NCBI GenBank assembly: GCA_020161815.1 | Contig: JAIUOP010000025.1 | Coordinates: 1-37,719, forward strand | From: Actinomycetota bacterium | GTDB lineage: Bacteria > Actinomycetota > Actinomycetes > Actinomycetales > Dermatophilaceae | Direction: 5' to 3' | DNA length: 37,719 nt | Shown: one piece after another, positions 1 through 7,500 of the stretch | Layout of the letters: each line of letters begins with the position of its first letter | How positions within the stretch are numbered: position 1 is the first letter of the stretch | Position numbers and translations under genes: made by a program | Notes under the pieces: model-generated | Databases searched by the model: none | The model's input: the letters and a program-made list of their open reading frames with translations, nothing else | What the model was told of the DNA's origin: nothing

Positions 1-1
1 C

Positions 2-124
2 ACCACCGCGGTCAGCATGCTCGACCGGCTCCTGCACCACTGCCACACCGTCATCACCGACGGCGACTCCTACCGAATGAAACAGGCCAGAGCGAACGGA
101 GGAACCCGACTCAAGACCACCTGA
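2..124 (+). CDS. istB: IS21-family helper ATPase IstB, C-terminal end only
   Basis: The open frame runs in from the window edge and ends at TGA 122-124, giving the last 40 residues of a protein. The stretch MLDRLLHHCHTVITDGDSYR matches the conserved C-terminal part of IS21-family IstB proteins, where a 'DRLxHHxxxxxxxGxSYRxK' pattern follows the AAA+ domain. IstB is the ATP-dependent helper that directs the IstA transposase to target DNA. The Walker motifs lie outside the window, so activity of the full gene cannot be judged. The terminal repeats immediately downstream support the assignment. The family is fairly sure; the element's identity is not. Confidence 0.8.
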   Translation, partial: TTAVSMLDRLLHHCHTVITDGDSYRMKQARANGGTRLKTT

Positions 125-139
125 AACTCAGCGAGGGGT

Positions 140-182
140 GGGGACTTTCAGTTGGCCACCAGCGGGGACCGCGACATGGCCA
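140..182 (+). repeat. Two spaced terminal repeats of the IS21 right end
   Basis: Units 140-158 and 164-182 are both 19 bp and share GGGGAC at the start and TGGCCA at the end, with seven differing bases between. Their starts are 24 bp apart. Multiple terminal repeats of this kind are the known binding sites for IstA in IS21-family elements. Confidence 0.65.
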
Positions 183-188
183 TTGACA

Positions 189-637
189 GTTGATTCCAGC
201 CCACGCCGTCTGGCCTGCCCTCGGCTGAGGAGCAGGCTGTCCGCGAACCCGCAGCAGGTGTGGCCACTGCCGCACTGCAGGCGACCCGCGCCGGTTCGAG
301 GGTCTTGAAGGTCAGTCACCGGGGGCGTCGATCGTTTTGGTCTCGCGGCTGAGGCCCTGTCCAGCGCCGCGTCGAGCGTCGATGGCTACGCCATGGACCA
401 CCGCCCGCCCAACCCCAGGGCAGAGCCACGCAAGCGACGACGCGAGGGGACAGGACGCCCGACAGCCAGGAGCTCGACGCCCTTCACGGGCGGAGCGTCC
501 ACGGCTACCATTGACGTCACGTCAGCACCTCGAACTGCTGTCGTCCGACCCCCGGAGGTTGCCGCCTCGCGGGGGTCTTACCTGTTCGCGACGGGTGCCC
601 TTATGCCCCACTTGTGCCCGAGGGCGGGGGAAGCAGA
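189..637. other. Gene-poor stretch between the IS21 end and the tRNA-Pro terminator
   Basis: About 450 bp without a recognisable gene. Open frames exist on both strands (for example 337-693 on plus), but their translations are Arg/Pro/Ala-rich, lack a family signature and overlap in several frames, as expected of high-GC non-coding DNA. It may be the edge of an inserted segment next to the tRNA, but I found no copy of the tRNA 3' end that would mark an attachment site. Confidence 0.5.
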
Positions 638-672
638 AGGGCTCTGACCGCGTTTCCGCAGGTCAGAGCCCT
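638..672 (-). terminator. Hairpin terminator downstream of tRNA-Pro
   Basis: Perfect 12-bp inverted repeat, AGGGCTCTGACC at 638-649 and GGTCAGAGCCCT at 661-672, around an 11-nt loop that can pair further (GCG/CGC). Read on the minus strand it starts 10 bp beyond the tRNA CCA and is followed by the pyrimidine-rich TCTGCTTCC, so it fits a factor-independent terminator for the tRNA with a weak U-tract. Confidence 0.75.
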
Positions 673-680
673 AAAGCCAA

Positions 681-758
<78 letters not shown>

Positions 759-788
759 TGGCTGGCCACCCGTCTGGGCAGCCACCCG

Positions 789-794
789 AGGATA
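789..794 (-). promoter_or_regulatory. Candidate -10 element of the tRNA-Pro promoter
   Basis: The minus strand reads TATCCT at 794-789, matching TAnnnT, about 30 bp upstream of the mature tRNA 5' end at 758. No good -35 hexamer is visible at 17-18 bp. Confidence 0.35.
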
Positions 795-848
795 GCCGAC
801 CCCCCGGCATACCCCGAAATCGGTCCGGCGCCGGGGGAGCGGGCCGGC

Positions 849-1802
849 TCAGCCGCGCGGCACGAGCGTGAGCAGCGTGGCCTCCGGGCGGCAGGCGAAG
901 CGGACCGGGGCGAACGGCGAGGTCCCCAGGCCGGCGGACACATGCAGGTATGCCGCGTGCTCCGGTGCCGCTGACGAGGGCCGCGCGCGCCCCTCACCGA
1001 GGCCGGCGCCCTCCCACCAGCGCGACATTCCCTTGGCGCGGGAGCGGTCGAGGTCGCAGTTCGTGACGAGGGCCCCGTAGAGGGGGACAGCGAGCTGCCC
1101 GCCGTGGGTGTGACCGGCGATGACGAGTCCGGCGCCGTCGCCGACCATCGCGTCGAGCACGCGCTGGTAGGGGGCGTGGACGACACCCACGGTCAGGGAC
1201 GCGTCCGGCGAGGCCGGCCCGGCCACCATCGCGTAGTCATCGAGCTCGATGTGCGGGTCGTCCACCCCGACCAGCTCGACGGGGAGGTCGTCGGAGCCCA
1301 TCGGCAGGATCTTGCGGGCGTTGTTGAGGTCGGTCCACCCGGCCGCGGTGAACGCCGAGCGCAACTCATCCGTGGGGAGCATCGGGCGCTCCTTGGGTGC
1401 CTTGGCGTAGCGATCGGTGAGATAGACGGCAGGATTCTTGACGTGCGGGGCGTAGTAGTCGTTCGACCCCATGACGAAGACCCCGGGGCGCTCCATGAGC
1501 GGCTCCATGGCCCGCACCAGCGCGGGCGCGGCATCCATGGCCGCGAAGTTGTCGCCGGTGTTGACGACGAAGTCCGGCTCGAGGGCTTCGAGCCCGCGGA
1601 CCCAGTCGATCTTGCGCTGTTGGCGCGGCACGAGGTGCAGGTCGGAGAGCTGGAGCACCCTGATCGGCCGGGCCCCGGCGGGCAGGACAGGCACCTCGAA
1701 GTGGCGCAGGGTGAACAGGTTGCGCTCGACGAGCGAGGCATAGGCGACCCCGGCGACGCCCGTCGCGACGAGCCCGCCCAGTCCGGTCAGGAGGGGGTGC
1801 AT
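849..1802 (-). CDS. Calcineurin-like metallophosphoesterase, YkuE/Rv3683 type
   Basis: A 317-residue protein with one N-terminal hydrophobic segment (about residues 4-24), so probably membrane-anchored with its catalytic domain on one face. The binuclear-metal phosphoesterase motifs are in order: D54-L-H56, G83-D84-N85, G112-S-N114-D (Ser where His is more usual), H199 and GHTHGGQ at 220-226. The substrate cannot be told from sequence; relatives include UDP-diacylglucosamine or cyclic-nucleotide type hydrolases, and I do not choose. ATG at 1802 is preferred over an upstream TTG because GGGGGAGA lies about 9 bases before it. In mycobacteria the homologue (Rv3683) adjoins ponA2; here yqeY intervenes. 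Confidence 0.85.
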   Translation of the reverse strand: MHPLLTGLGGLVATGVAGVAYASLVERNLFTLRHFEVPVLPAGARPIRVLQLSDLHLVPRQQRKIDWVRGLEALEPDFVVNTGDNFAAMDAAPALVRAMEPLMERPGVFVMGSNDYYAPHVKNPAVYLTDRYAKAPKERPMLPTDELRSAFTAAGWTDLNNARKILPMGSDDLPVELVGVDDPHIELDDYAMVAGPASPDASLTVGVVHAPYQRVLDAMVGDGAGLVIAGHTHGGQLAVPLYGALVTNCDLDRSRAKGMSRWWEGAGLGEGRARPSSAAPEHAAYLHVSAGLGTSPFAPVRFACRPEATLLTLVPRG

Positions 1803-1834
1803 CAAACCATTCTCCCCCGTGGCAGGCCCGGTGT

Positions 1835-1846
1835 CAGACTGGGGCC
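1835..1846 (+). promoter_or_regulatory. -10-like element and spacer for leaderless yqeY
   Basis: CAGACT at 1835-1840 is followed by six bases (GGGGCC) and then the ATG at 1847, with no Shine-Dalgarno sequence. The same geometry recurs before the MBL gene at 16780 and nth at 18299. Confidence 0.5.
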
Positions 1847-2305
1847 ATGTCCGACCTCAGCCTCAAGGCCCAGCTCCAGCACGACCTGCACGACGCCATG
1901 CGTGCCCACGACAAGGTGCGCGCCGGCACCCTGCGCATGGCGCTGACCTCCGTGACGACCGCGGAGGTCGCCGGTGACGAGGCCCGTGAGCTCTCCGACG
2001 ACGAGGTCCTCAAGGTGCTCGCCAAGGAGGCCAAGAAGCGCAAGGAGGCGGCCACGGCATACCTCGCCGCGCAGCGGCCCGAGCTCGCCGCGACCGAGGA
2101 GGCCGAGCTGGCCATCCTCGAGGGCTACCTGCCGGCGCAGCTCGGCGACGACGAGCTCGCCGCCATCGTGGCCCGCGCCGTCGCGGCCACCGGCGCCACC
2201 GGTATGCCGCAGCTCGGCCAGGTGATGAAGGTCGCCCAGGCGGAGGTCGCCGGACGTGCTGACGGCGGCCGCGTGGCGGCCGCCGTCAGGAGTGCGCTGG
2301 GCTGA
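1847..2305 (+). CDS. GatB/YqeY domain-containing protein
   Basis: A 152-residue soluble protein matching the YqeY family across its whole length: N-terminal helices with RAGTLRMALTSV, the Lys-rich EAKKRKEAATAY, EEAELAILEGYLPAQL, and the C-terminal GQVMKVAQAEVAGRADGGRVAAAVR that resembles the tail of GatB. GatB uses that tail to hold tRNA during transamidation, but the job of stand-alone YqeY is not established. The stop TGA (2303-2305) directly abuts the stop of the convergent PBP gene (TCA 2306-2308), leaving no intergenic base. It interrupts the metallophosphoesterase-ponA2 adjacency seen in mycobacteria. Confidence 0.9.
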   Translation: MSDLSLKAQLQHDLHDAMRAHDKVRAGTLRMALTSVTTAEVAGDEARELSDDEVLKVLAKEAKKRKEAATAYLAAQRPELAATEEAELAILEGYLPAQLGDDELAAIVARAVAATGATGMPQLGQVMKVAQAEVAGRADGGRVAAAVRSALG

Positions 2306-4723
2306 TCAGCCCGGGTTGGGTGGGGTGCCCGGAGGGGGCCCGTTGCCGTTGCCATTGCCGTTGTTGCCGGCATTGGGATCCGGTGCGGGGACGTTGGGAT
2401 CCGGGACCGGTGCGGGGGCCGGAGCCGGTGCACTGCCGCTGGAGATGACCAGGCCGATGGCCGACCCCTGGACGGCGGATCCACTCGGCCTGGTCCCCGC
2501 CACCAGGCCCTTGCGAACGCCGCTGCTGGTGGTGCCCGCGGTGTAGCCGGTGAATCCGGCCGCTCGGAGGGCCTCGATGGCCGCCGACTGCGTCATCCCG
2601 GCGACGCGGGGGATGGCGACCTTCTGGCCGTTGAGCGTGGCCGACGTCGGGGCGGTGAAGTCCACCACCGGCATGCCGTCGCTGGCCTGGGCCATGATCT
2701 TGCCCCACACGGGGGCGGCGATGGTGCCACCGAAGACCTGTCCGCGGCAGCCGTAGACGCCGAAGCACTTGCCGTTGAGCGTGTAGGCCCTGCCGTCGTC
2801 GCGGGCCGGCACGACATTGCCGATCCAGACAGCGGTGGACAGCTGCGGGGTGTACCCGACGAACCACGACTGGTTGTGGTCGTTCGTCGTCCCCGTCTTG
2901 CCCGCGGCGGGCCGGCTGTTGTTCCAGGCTCCGGCCGCGGTGCCGTTCTGGAGCGGGCCCTGGAGCAGGCGGTTGACCCCGTCGGCGACCTCGGGCGCCA
3001 CGACCTGGTTGCACGCCGAGGGCGGGACCTGGAGTGCCTGCTGGTCGGCCGTGGTGATCGACACGATCGGGTACGGCTCGCAGTAGACGCCGCGGGCGGC
3101 CAGGGTCGCATAGGAGGAGGCCATGGTCATCGGCGTGGCCGTGCCGGCGCCGAGGGTGATCGCGGAGATGACGCCCTCGACCGGCTGCCCGTCACTGGAG
3201 TGCAGGCCGAGCTTGGTCATGGTGTCGCGCACCGAGCAGCCGCCGAGGCTGAGGACGAGCTCGGCGAAGGCGGTGTTGATGGACTGGCTCGTCGCCTTCT
3301 GCAGCGACATGGTGCCGCCCACGGAGTAGTCGTTCTCGACCTCCCACGGCTTGTCCATGCCGCACTCGTCGTGCACCTGGTCACGGGTGAAGATGGCCGG
3401 CTTGGTCGGGCTCGCCTGCGGGGCGTAGATGTCGGAGTCCAGCGGCATGCCCCGCTCGAGGGCGTTGACGAGGGCGTAGGCCTTGGCCGTCGACCCGATC
3501 TGCCAGCCATAGGGACCGCCGCCGTACTCCTTGTCGGCGTTCCAGACGACCTGCGTCTGCGTGTAGTCCGAGGACTGCGCCATCGCCAGGATCTTGCCCG
3601 TGCCGGGCTCGATGATCGTGGCCGCCCCACCGAGGTTGTTGTCGTTCCCGATCGGGACGGCCTCGGTCACCCGGTCCATGGCGATCTGCTGCATGGTCGG
3701 GTTGAGGGTGGTCTGGATGGTCAGGCCGCCCTGGTTGATGTTCTTCAGGCGCTCCGCGGGCGTGGCACCGAGGGCGGCCATGTGCGGTGACTTCTCCAGC
3801 CAGGCCATGACGAAGGCGCAGAAGTAGGGCTGGGAGGAACGGTGGCAGGTGCCCTTGGCCTCCTTCTTGTGGATCATCGACTTCACGTCGATCGCCTTGG
3901 CGGCCGCCACCTCCTCGGCGGGGGCCACGCCGAGCTGCTCCATGCGCGAGAGCACGACGTCCCGCCGGGCCTGCGACTGCTCGGGGTGCTCCACCGGGTT
4001 GTACGCACCCGGCTGCTGCACGATCCCCGCGAGCAGCGCGGCCTGGCTGAGGTTGAGCTCGGCTGCGCTGATGCCGAAGTAGTTCTGGCTGGCCGCCTCG
4101 ACGCCGTAGGCCTGGTCGCCGTAGTAGACGAGGTTGAGGTAGCCCTGGAGGATCTGGTCCTTGGTGAAGTTCTGCTCGACGTTCATCGCGTACTTGAGCT
4201 CTTGGAGCTTGCGCGTGTAGTTCTTGGCGGTCGCGGCCTGGGCGGCGGCCTTGTCGCCCGCGCGCAGGGCGTTCTCCTGGAGCGTGATCTTCACGTACTG
4301 CTGGGTGAGCGTGGACGCGCCCTGCACGTCGCCGCCGGAGAAGTTCGACACAAGGGCCCGCGTGAAGCCGCGCAGGTCCAGGCCCCCGTGCGTGTAGAAC
4401 CTCGAGTCCTCGATCGCGATCTGCGCCTTCTGCATCCAGGGCGAGATCTTGTCGAGGGTGACGATGATGCGGTTCTCGTCGTAGGGGTTGGCGATGACAT
4501 TGCCGCCGGCGTCGAGGATGCGCGACTGCTGGGCGAGGGGGTTGATCTCGAAGTCGCTGGGCAGGTCGTTGAAGGCCTTGACCCCGCCCTTGGCGGCCGT
4601 GCCCACCGCCCCCACGGCGGGGATGCCGATGCCCGCGACGAGCAGCCCGCTCATCATGCTGAGGACGAGGAAGCCGCCCAGCAGCCTGAGCACGGCTGAC
4701 AGGTTCTGTGCGCGACCTTGCAT
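2306..4723 (-). CDS. ponA2: Bifunctional class A penicillin-binding protein with PASTA domain, PonA2-like
   Basis: An 805-residue peptidoglycan glycosyltransferase/transpeptidase. One membrane segment lies at about residues 12-38. The GT51 domain follows, with catalytic E105 in EDSRFYTHGG, then QGASTLTQQ (134-142) and the LNLVYYGDQAYGVEAA segment. The transpeptidase has S411-T-A-K414, S481-I-N483 and K609-T-G611. A single PASTA domain occupies about 698-763, and the tail is Pro/Ala then Gly/Asn-rich (764-805). ATG 4723 is chosen because the frame upstream is not PBP-like and TACGCT lies seven bases before it, suggesting a leaderless start. Divergent whiB4 next door matches ponA2-whiB4 (Rv3682-Rv3681c). 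The extracellular C293/C302 pair is a possible disulphide. Confidence 0.93.
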   Translation of the reverse strand: MQGRAQNLSAVLRLLGGFLVLSMMSGLLVAGIGIPAVGAVGTAAKGGVKAFNDLPSDFEINPLAQQSRILDAGGNVIANPYDENRIIVTLDKISPWMQKAQIAIEDSRFYTHGGLDLRGFTRALVSNFSGGDVQGASTLTQQYVKITLQENALRAGDKAAAQAATAKNYTRKLQELKYAMNVEQNFTKDQILQGYLNLVYYGDQAYGVEAASQNYFGISAAELNLSQAALLAGIVQQPGAYNPVEHPEQSQARRDVVLSRMEQLGVAPAEEVAAAKAIDVKSMIHKKEAKGTCHRSSQPYFCAFVMAWLEKSPHMAALGATPAERLKNINQGGLTIQTTLNPTMQQIAMDRVTEAVPIGNDNNLGGAATIIEPGTGKILAMAQSSDYTQTQVVWNADKEYGGGPYGWQIGSTAKAYALVNALERGMPLDSDIYAPQASPTKPAIFTRDQVHDECGMDKPWEVENDYSVGGTMSLQKATSQSINTAFAELVLSLGGCSVRDTMTKLGLHSSDGQPVEGVISAITLGAGTATPMTMASSYATLAARGVYCEPYPIVSITTADQQALQVPPSACNQVVAPEVADGVNRLLQGPLQNGTAAGAWNNSRPAAGKTGTTNDHNQSWFVGYTPQLSTAVWIGNVVPARDDGRAYTLNGKCFGVYGCRGQVFGGTIAAPVWGKIMAQASDGMPVVDFTAPTSATLNGQKVAIPRVAGMTQSAAIEALRAAGFTGYTAGTTSSGVRKGLVAGTRPSGSAVQGSAIGLVISSGSAPAPAPAPVPDPNVPAPDPNAGNNGNGNGNGPPPGTPPNPG

Positions 4724-4736
4724 GGCGGCAAGCGTA
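4724..4736 (-). promoter_or_regulatory. -10-like element before leaderless ponA2
   Basis: On the minus strand TACGCT (4736-4731) precedes the ATG at 4723 by seven bases. The identical hexamer and spacing occur before the first ArsA gene (7500-7488). No Shine-Dalgarno sequence is well placed. Confidence 0.4.
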
Positions 4737-4829
4737 ACCCCCGAACCCGTGAACGTCCGGTGCTGGACGGCGGGCCGACCCACGCCCCGCCCCGGACGCG
4801 TGGGATGCAAGTGACGAATGGGATCCAAT

Positions 4830-4851
4830 GACTAGTTATTTCGGACTAGTC
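4830..4851. promoter_or_regulatory. Candidate operator in the ponA2-whiB4 intergenic region
   Basis: GACTAGT occurs at 4830-4836 and again at 4844-4850, 14 bp apart; the second copy extends to the palindrome GACTAGTC (4844-4851). The core ACTAGT is itself self-complementary, so two symmetric half-sites sit on nearly the same helical face in unusually AT-rich DNA between two divergent genes. This looks like a protein-binding site, perhaps for WhiB4 or a stress regulator; the ligand is unknown. Confidence 0.4.
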
Positions 4852-4967
4852 GGCCTCAGCCCTCCGGGGCATGGAGTGAAGCGCCTATCGTTCATACAGT
4901 CCTTGCTTGAGGGCACGCGCCCACGCGAGCATAGGCGCGTGCCTGCAGGATCTCGGAGGTTTCACCC

Positions 4968-5291
4968 ATGACGTTGGCACCGACCATGCCGCGCGCGACC
5001 TCGGCTTGGGTCGCCGATTGGGCCCGCCAGGGGAGCTGCTCGGGGCAGGACCCTGACGCACTCTTCGTCCAGGGCAAGGCGCAGCGCACCGCCAAGCTCG
5101 TCTGCCGCGGTTGCCCGGTCGTCGCCGAGTGCCTCGCGGACGCGCTCGACAGCCGGATCGACTTCGGGGTCTGGGGCGGCATGACGCAGCGCGAGCGTCG
5201 GGCCCTGCTGCGGCGCCGACCGGATGTCGAGTCGTGGAGCTCGGTGCTCGCCGCCGCCAAGGACGGCGGCCTCAGCCCCGCCACCTTCTGA
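4968..5291 (+). CDS. whiB4: WhiB-family [4Fe-4S] redox-sensing transcription factor, WhiB4-like
   Basis: A 107-residue protein with the four invariant cysteines C24, C46, C49 and C55 (CxxC then CxxxxxC), followed by the GVWGGMT turn and a basic Arg-rich segment (RERRALLRRR) that contacts DNA. WhiB proteins hold an O2/NO-sensitive [4Fe-4S] cluster and usually act with the primary sigma factor. Assignment to WhiB4 rather than another paralogue rests on position between ponA2 and the two ArsA ATPases, as in M. tuberculosis Rv3681c. The start is set by GGAGG at 4955-4959. It converges on the second ArsA gene 10 bp downstream. Confidence 0.9.
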   Translation: MTLAPTMPRATSAWVADWARQGSCSGQDPDALFVQGKAQRTAKLVCRGCPVVAECLADALDSRIDFGVWGGMTQRERRALLRRRPDVESWSSVLAAAKDGGLSPATF

Positions 5292-5292
5292 C

Positions 5293-5309
5293 CCGGCTGG
5301 CTCAGCCGG
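5293..5309. terminator. Short hairpin between converging whiB4 and ArsA genes
   Basis: CCGGCTG (5293-5299) and CAGCCGG (5303-5309) form a 7-bp stem with a 3-nt loop. It overlaps the stop codon of the minus-strand gene (5302-5304). There is no T-tract, so termination would be inefficient or factor-assisted. Confidence 0.35.
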
Positions 5310-6480
5310 CGAGCGCCACGCCGATCGACCGCAGTCCCTGCAGGTCGTGGATGTCGGTCGCCGCGGCCGGCACCTCCACCACCGGTATGCCGGGGTGCCC
5401 GGCCGCGAACCGGCTCACCTGGGCGCGTTGCCGGTCCGCCGTCGTCGCCAGCGCCGCGTGGAGCCGCAGCAGCTCCACGGTCGCCGACGCGGCCTGGCCT
5501 CCTGACCCCTGGTCGCTTCCCTCGGCGAGCTGCTCGGCGGCGGCGAGGGCCCGTGCCGCGGACAGCGCCCCGGCCGGCACCGCCTGGATGCGGTTGACGA
5601 CCAGTCCGGCCAGCGGCATCCGCTCCTCGCCGAGGCGGTCGACGAAGTAGGCGGCCTCGCGCAGGGCGTCGCGCTCCGGGGCCGCGACGACGACGAAGGC
5701 CGTCGCGTCCTCCTTGAGCAGGGCATAGGTGACATCGGCGCGCTCCCGGAACCCGCCGAACATCGTGTCCAGCGCCGCGACGAAGGTCTGCACGTCGGTG
5801 AGCATCTGCCCGCCGAGGATCTTGCCGAGCGTGTTGGTCGCGAGGTTGACGCCGACGCTGAACACCTTGAGGTAGGCCCGCCCGCTCGCCTTGGCCGGGG
5901 CGCTGAGCAGTCGGATGAACCGGCCGTCGAGGAAGGAGCCGAGTCGCTTGGGGGCATCGAGGAAGTCCAGCGCCGATCGCGACGGCGGGGTGTCGACCAC
6001 GATGAGGTCCCACTGGCCGGTGCGCTCGGCCTGGGCCCGCAGCTGCCCGAGCTTCTCCATCGCCATGTACTCCTGTGTGCCGGCGAAGGAGGAGGACACC
6101 GCTTGGTAGAAGGGGTTGGCCAGGATCTGGGCGGCCTTCTCCGGGGTCGCGTGCGCCTCGACGACGTCGTCGAAGGTGCGCTTCATGTCGAGCATCATCG
6201 CGTCGAGGGTGCCGCCGGCGGCCGCGTCGATCCCCTGGACCGGTCGCGGTGTGTTGTCGAGCTCGCTGAGCCCCAGGCTCTGGGCGAGGCGCCGGGCCGG
6301 GTCGATGGTGAGGACGACGACCCGGCGACCGGCCTCGGCCGCCCGCAGGGCCAGCGCTGCGGCCGTCGTGGTCTTCCCGACCCCGCCGGAGCCGCAGCAC
6401 ACGACGACCCCCACGTGGGCATCGCTGATGAGGGTGTCGATGTCGAAGGCGGGCATCGCGCGGTCAGCGGTGGGGCTCAT
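5302..6480 (-). CDS. ArsA/Get3-like P-loop ATPase, second of a pair (Rv3680 type)
   Basis: A 392-residue SIMIBI-class ATPase. The P-loop is G30-SGGVGKTT with catalytic K36, followed by TIDPARRLAQSLG, and the switch region is VVDTPPSRSALDFLDAP (about 161-177). At position 31, where the deviant Walker A of ArsA/Get3/MinD has a signature Lys, there is Ser. A Gln/Ser-rich insert lies near 340-350. It starts at ATG 6480, whose A is the last base of the preceding ArsA stop (TGATG), so the two are translationally coupled and probably form a heterodimer. Mycobacterial homologues Rv3679-Rv3680 are annotated as anion-transporting ATPases; there is no ars gene here, so arsenite transport is unlikely. 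The real role is uncertain. Confidence 0.88.
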   Translation of the reverse strand: MSPTADRAMPAFDIDTLISDAHVGVVVCCGSGGVGKTTTAAALALRAAEAGRRVVVLTIDPARRLAQSLGLSELDNTPRPVQGIDAAAGGTLDAMMLDMKRTFDDVVEAHATPEKAAQILANPFYQAVSSSFAGTQEYMAMEKLGQLRAQAERTGQWDLIVVDTPPSRSALDFLDAPKRLGSFLDGRFIRLLSAPAKASGRAYLKVFSVGVNLATNTLGKILGGQMLTDVQTFVAALDTMFGGFRERADVTYALLKEDATAFVVVAAPERDALREAAYFVDRLGEERMPLAGLVVNRIQAVPAGALSAARALAAAEQLAEGSDQGSGGQAASATVELLRLHAALATTADRQRAQVSRFAAGHPGIPVVEVPAAATDIHDLQGLRSIGVALAG

Positions 6481-7487
6481 CAGCGCACCCCCTGCTCGGT
6501 GAGGGCCTGGGCCAGGACGCTCAGCCCGCCGCCGTCGACGCCCCCGGGCAGGGCGGGCAGGTGGAGGACGGGCACGTCCTGGGAGCGGATCTCGGCGCGC
6601 ATCTCGTCCTCGAGGAGCAGACGCTCGACGTGGTCCTCCGCCTCGGCGAGCAGCCCGCGGACCACCGGCCCGCTCGCGCGGACGCGCGCCGCGGTGAGGT
6701 CGGCCCGCACCCTCTCCTCGAGGGCGGGGTCGTCGAGGGCAGCCCGCGTCGCGGCCGAGAGCAGGGCCTCGCGCTCGAGGTTGACGATCACCGCCCCGAC
6801 GCCGAAGCGGTGCGCGGTGAGCTCGGCGATGGCGTCCACGCTCTCCTGCACGGGCATCTCCTCGAGGAGGGTGACGATGTGGACCAGCGTCGACCGGTCG
6901 CGCAGCATGCGCGTGATCGACTCCGCCTGGCCGCGGATCGGGCCGACGCGCGCGATGTCGGCGACCTCGTGGTTGACGTTGAGGAAGCGCACGACCCGCC
7001 CGGTCGGCGGCGCGTCGAGCACGACCGAGTCGTAGACGAGCCGACCCTGCCCGCGCCGCGCCCCGTCGGTCCGCCCGGTGGCCTCGTAGACCTTGCCGAT
7101 GAGCAGGACGTCGCGCACGCCCGGCGCGATCGTCGTCGCGAAGTCGATCGCACCGACCTTCTCCAGGGCCGCGCCCGCGCGCCCCAGCTTGTAGAAGGTC
7201 TGGAGGTACTCCATGAGCGCCGGCTTGGCGTCGACCGACAGGCCCCACAGCTCGCCCCCGCTGGGGTCGGTGACGAGGCGCACCTCGTCGTCGCCGAGCG
7301 GTGGGACGTCGAAGGCCTGGGAGATGCCCTGGCGTCCCTCGACCTCGGCGAGCAGCACCCGGCGCCCCTGCGCGGCCAGCGCCAGTGCGAGCGCGGCGGC
7401 CACCGTCGTCTTGCCGGTGCCCCCCTTCCCGGTGACGACATGGAGGCGGGCGTCGGTGAGCGAGCGGGCCAGGGCGGGGGACGGCAT
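6480..7487 (-). CDS. ArsA/Get3-like P-loop ATPase, first of a pair (Rv3679 type)
   Basis: A 335-residue ATPase with a complete deviant Walker A, G20-KGGTGKTT (signature K21, catalytic K26), a switch motif DAPPTGRVVRFL (158-169) and a C-terminal region typical of the ArsA family. It lacks the tail-anchor-binding features of eukaryotic Get3 that I could check for. ATG 7487 is preceded at seven bases by TACGCT, the hexamer also seen before ponA2, suggesting its own leaderless promoter; it also starts 5 bp after the alpha/beta hydrolase stop, so read-through coupling is possible. It overlaps the second ATPase by one base. Expected to act as the asymmetric partner of that gene. Confidence 0.88.
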   Translation of the reverse strand: MPSPALARSLTDARLHVVTGKGGTGKTTVAAALALALAAQGRRVLLAEVEGRQGISQAFDVPPLGDDEVRLVTDPSGGELWGLSVDAKPALMEYLQTFYKLGRAGAALEKVGAIDFATTIAPGVRDVLLIGKVYEATGRTDGARRGQGRLVYDSVVLDAPPTGRVVRFLNVNHEVADIARVGPIRGQAESITRMLRDRSTLVHIVTLLEEMPVQESVDAIAELTAHRFGVGAVIVNLEREALLSAATRAALDDPALEERVRADLTAARVRASGPVVRGLLAEAEDHVERLLLEDEMRAEIRSQDVPVLHLPALPGGVDGGGLSVLAQALTEQGVR

Positions 7488-7500
7488 ACGGATCAGCGTA
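7488..7500 (-). promoter_or_regulatory. -10-like element before the first ArsA gene
   Basis: TACGCT on minus at 7500-7495, then seven bases (GATCCGT), then ATG 7487. It lies at the very end of the upstream hydrolase gene. Confidence 0.35.

Larger units (their letters stand above)
2..188 (+). mobile_element. Right end of an IS21-family insertion sequence
   Basis: The istB 3' end is followed, 15 bp later, by two spaced copies of a terminal repeat and then by the tip TGGCCATTGACA, whose reverse complement begins TGTCA. IS21-family ends start with TG and carry several internal copies of a repeat bound by IstA. I place the outer edge at about 188 from the CA end. The left end and the target duplication are outside the window, so the boundary is an inference to within a few bases. 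Confidence 0.65.
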
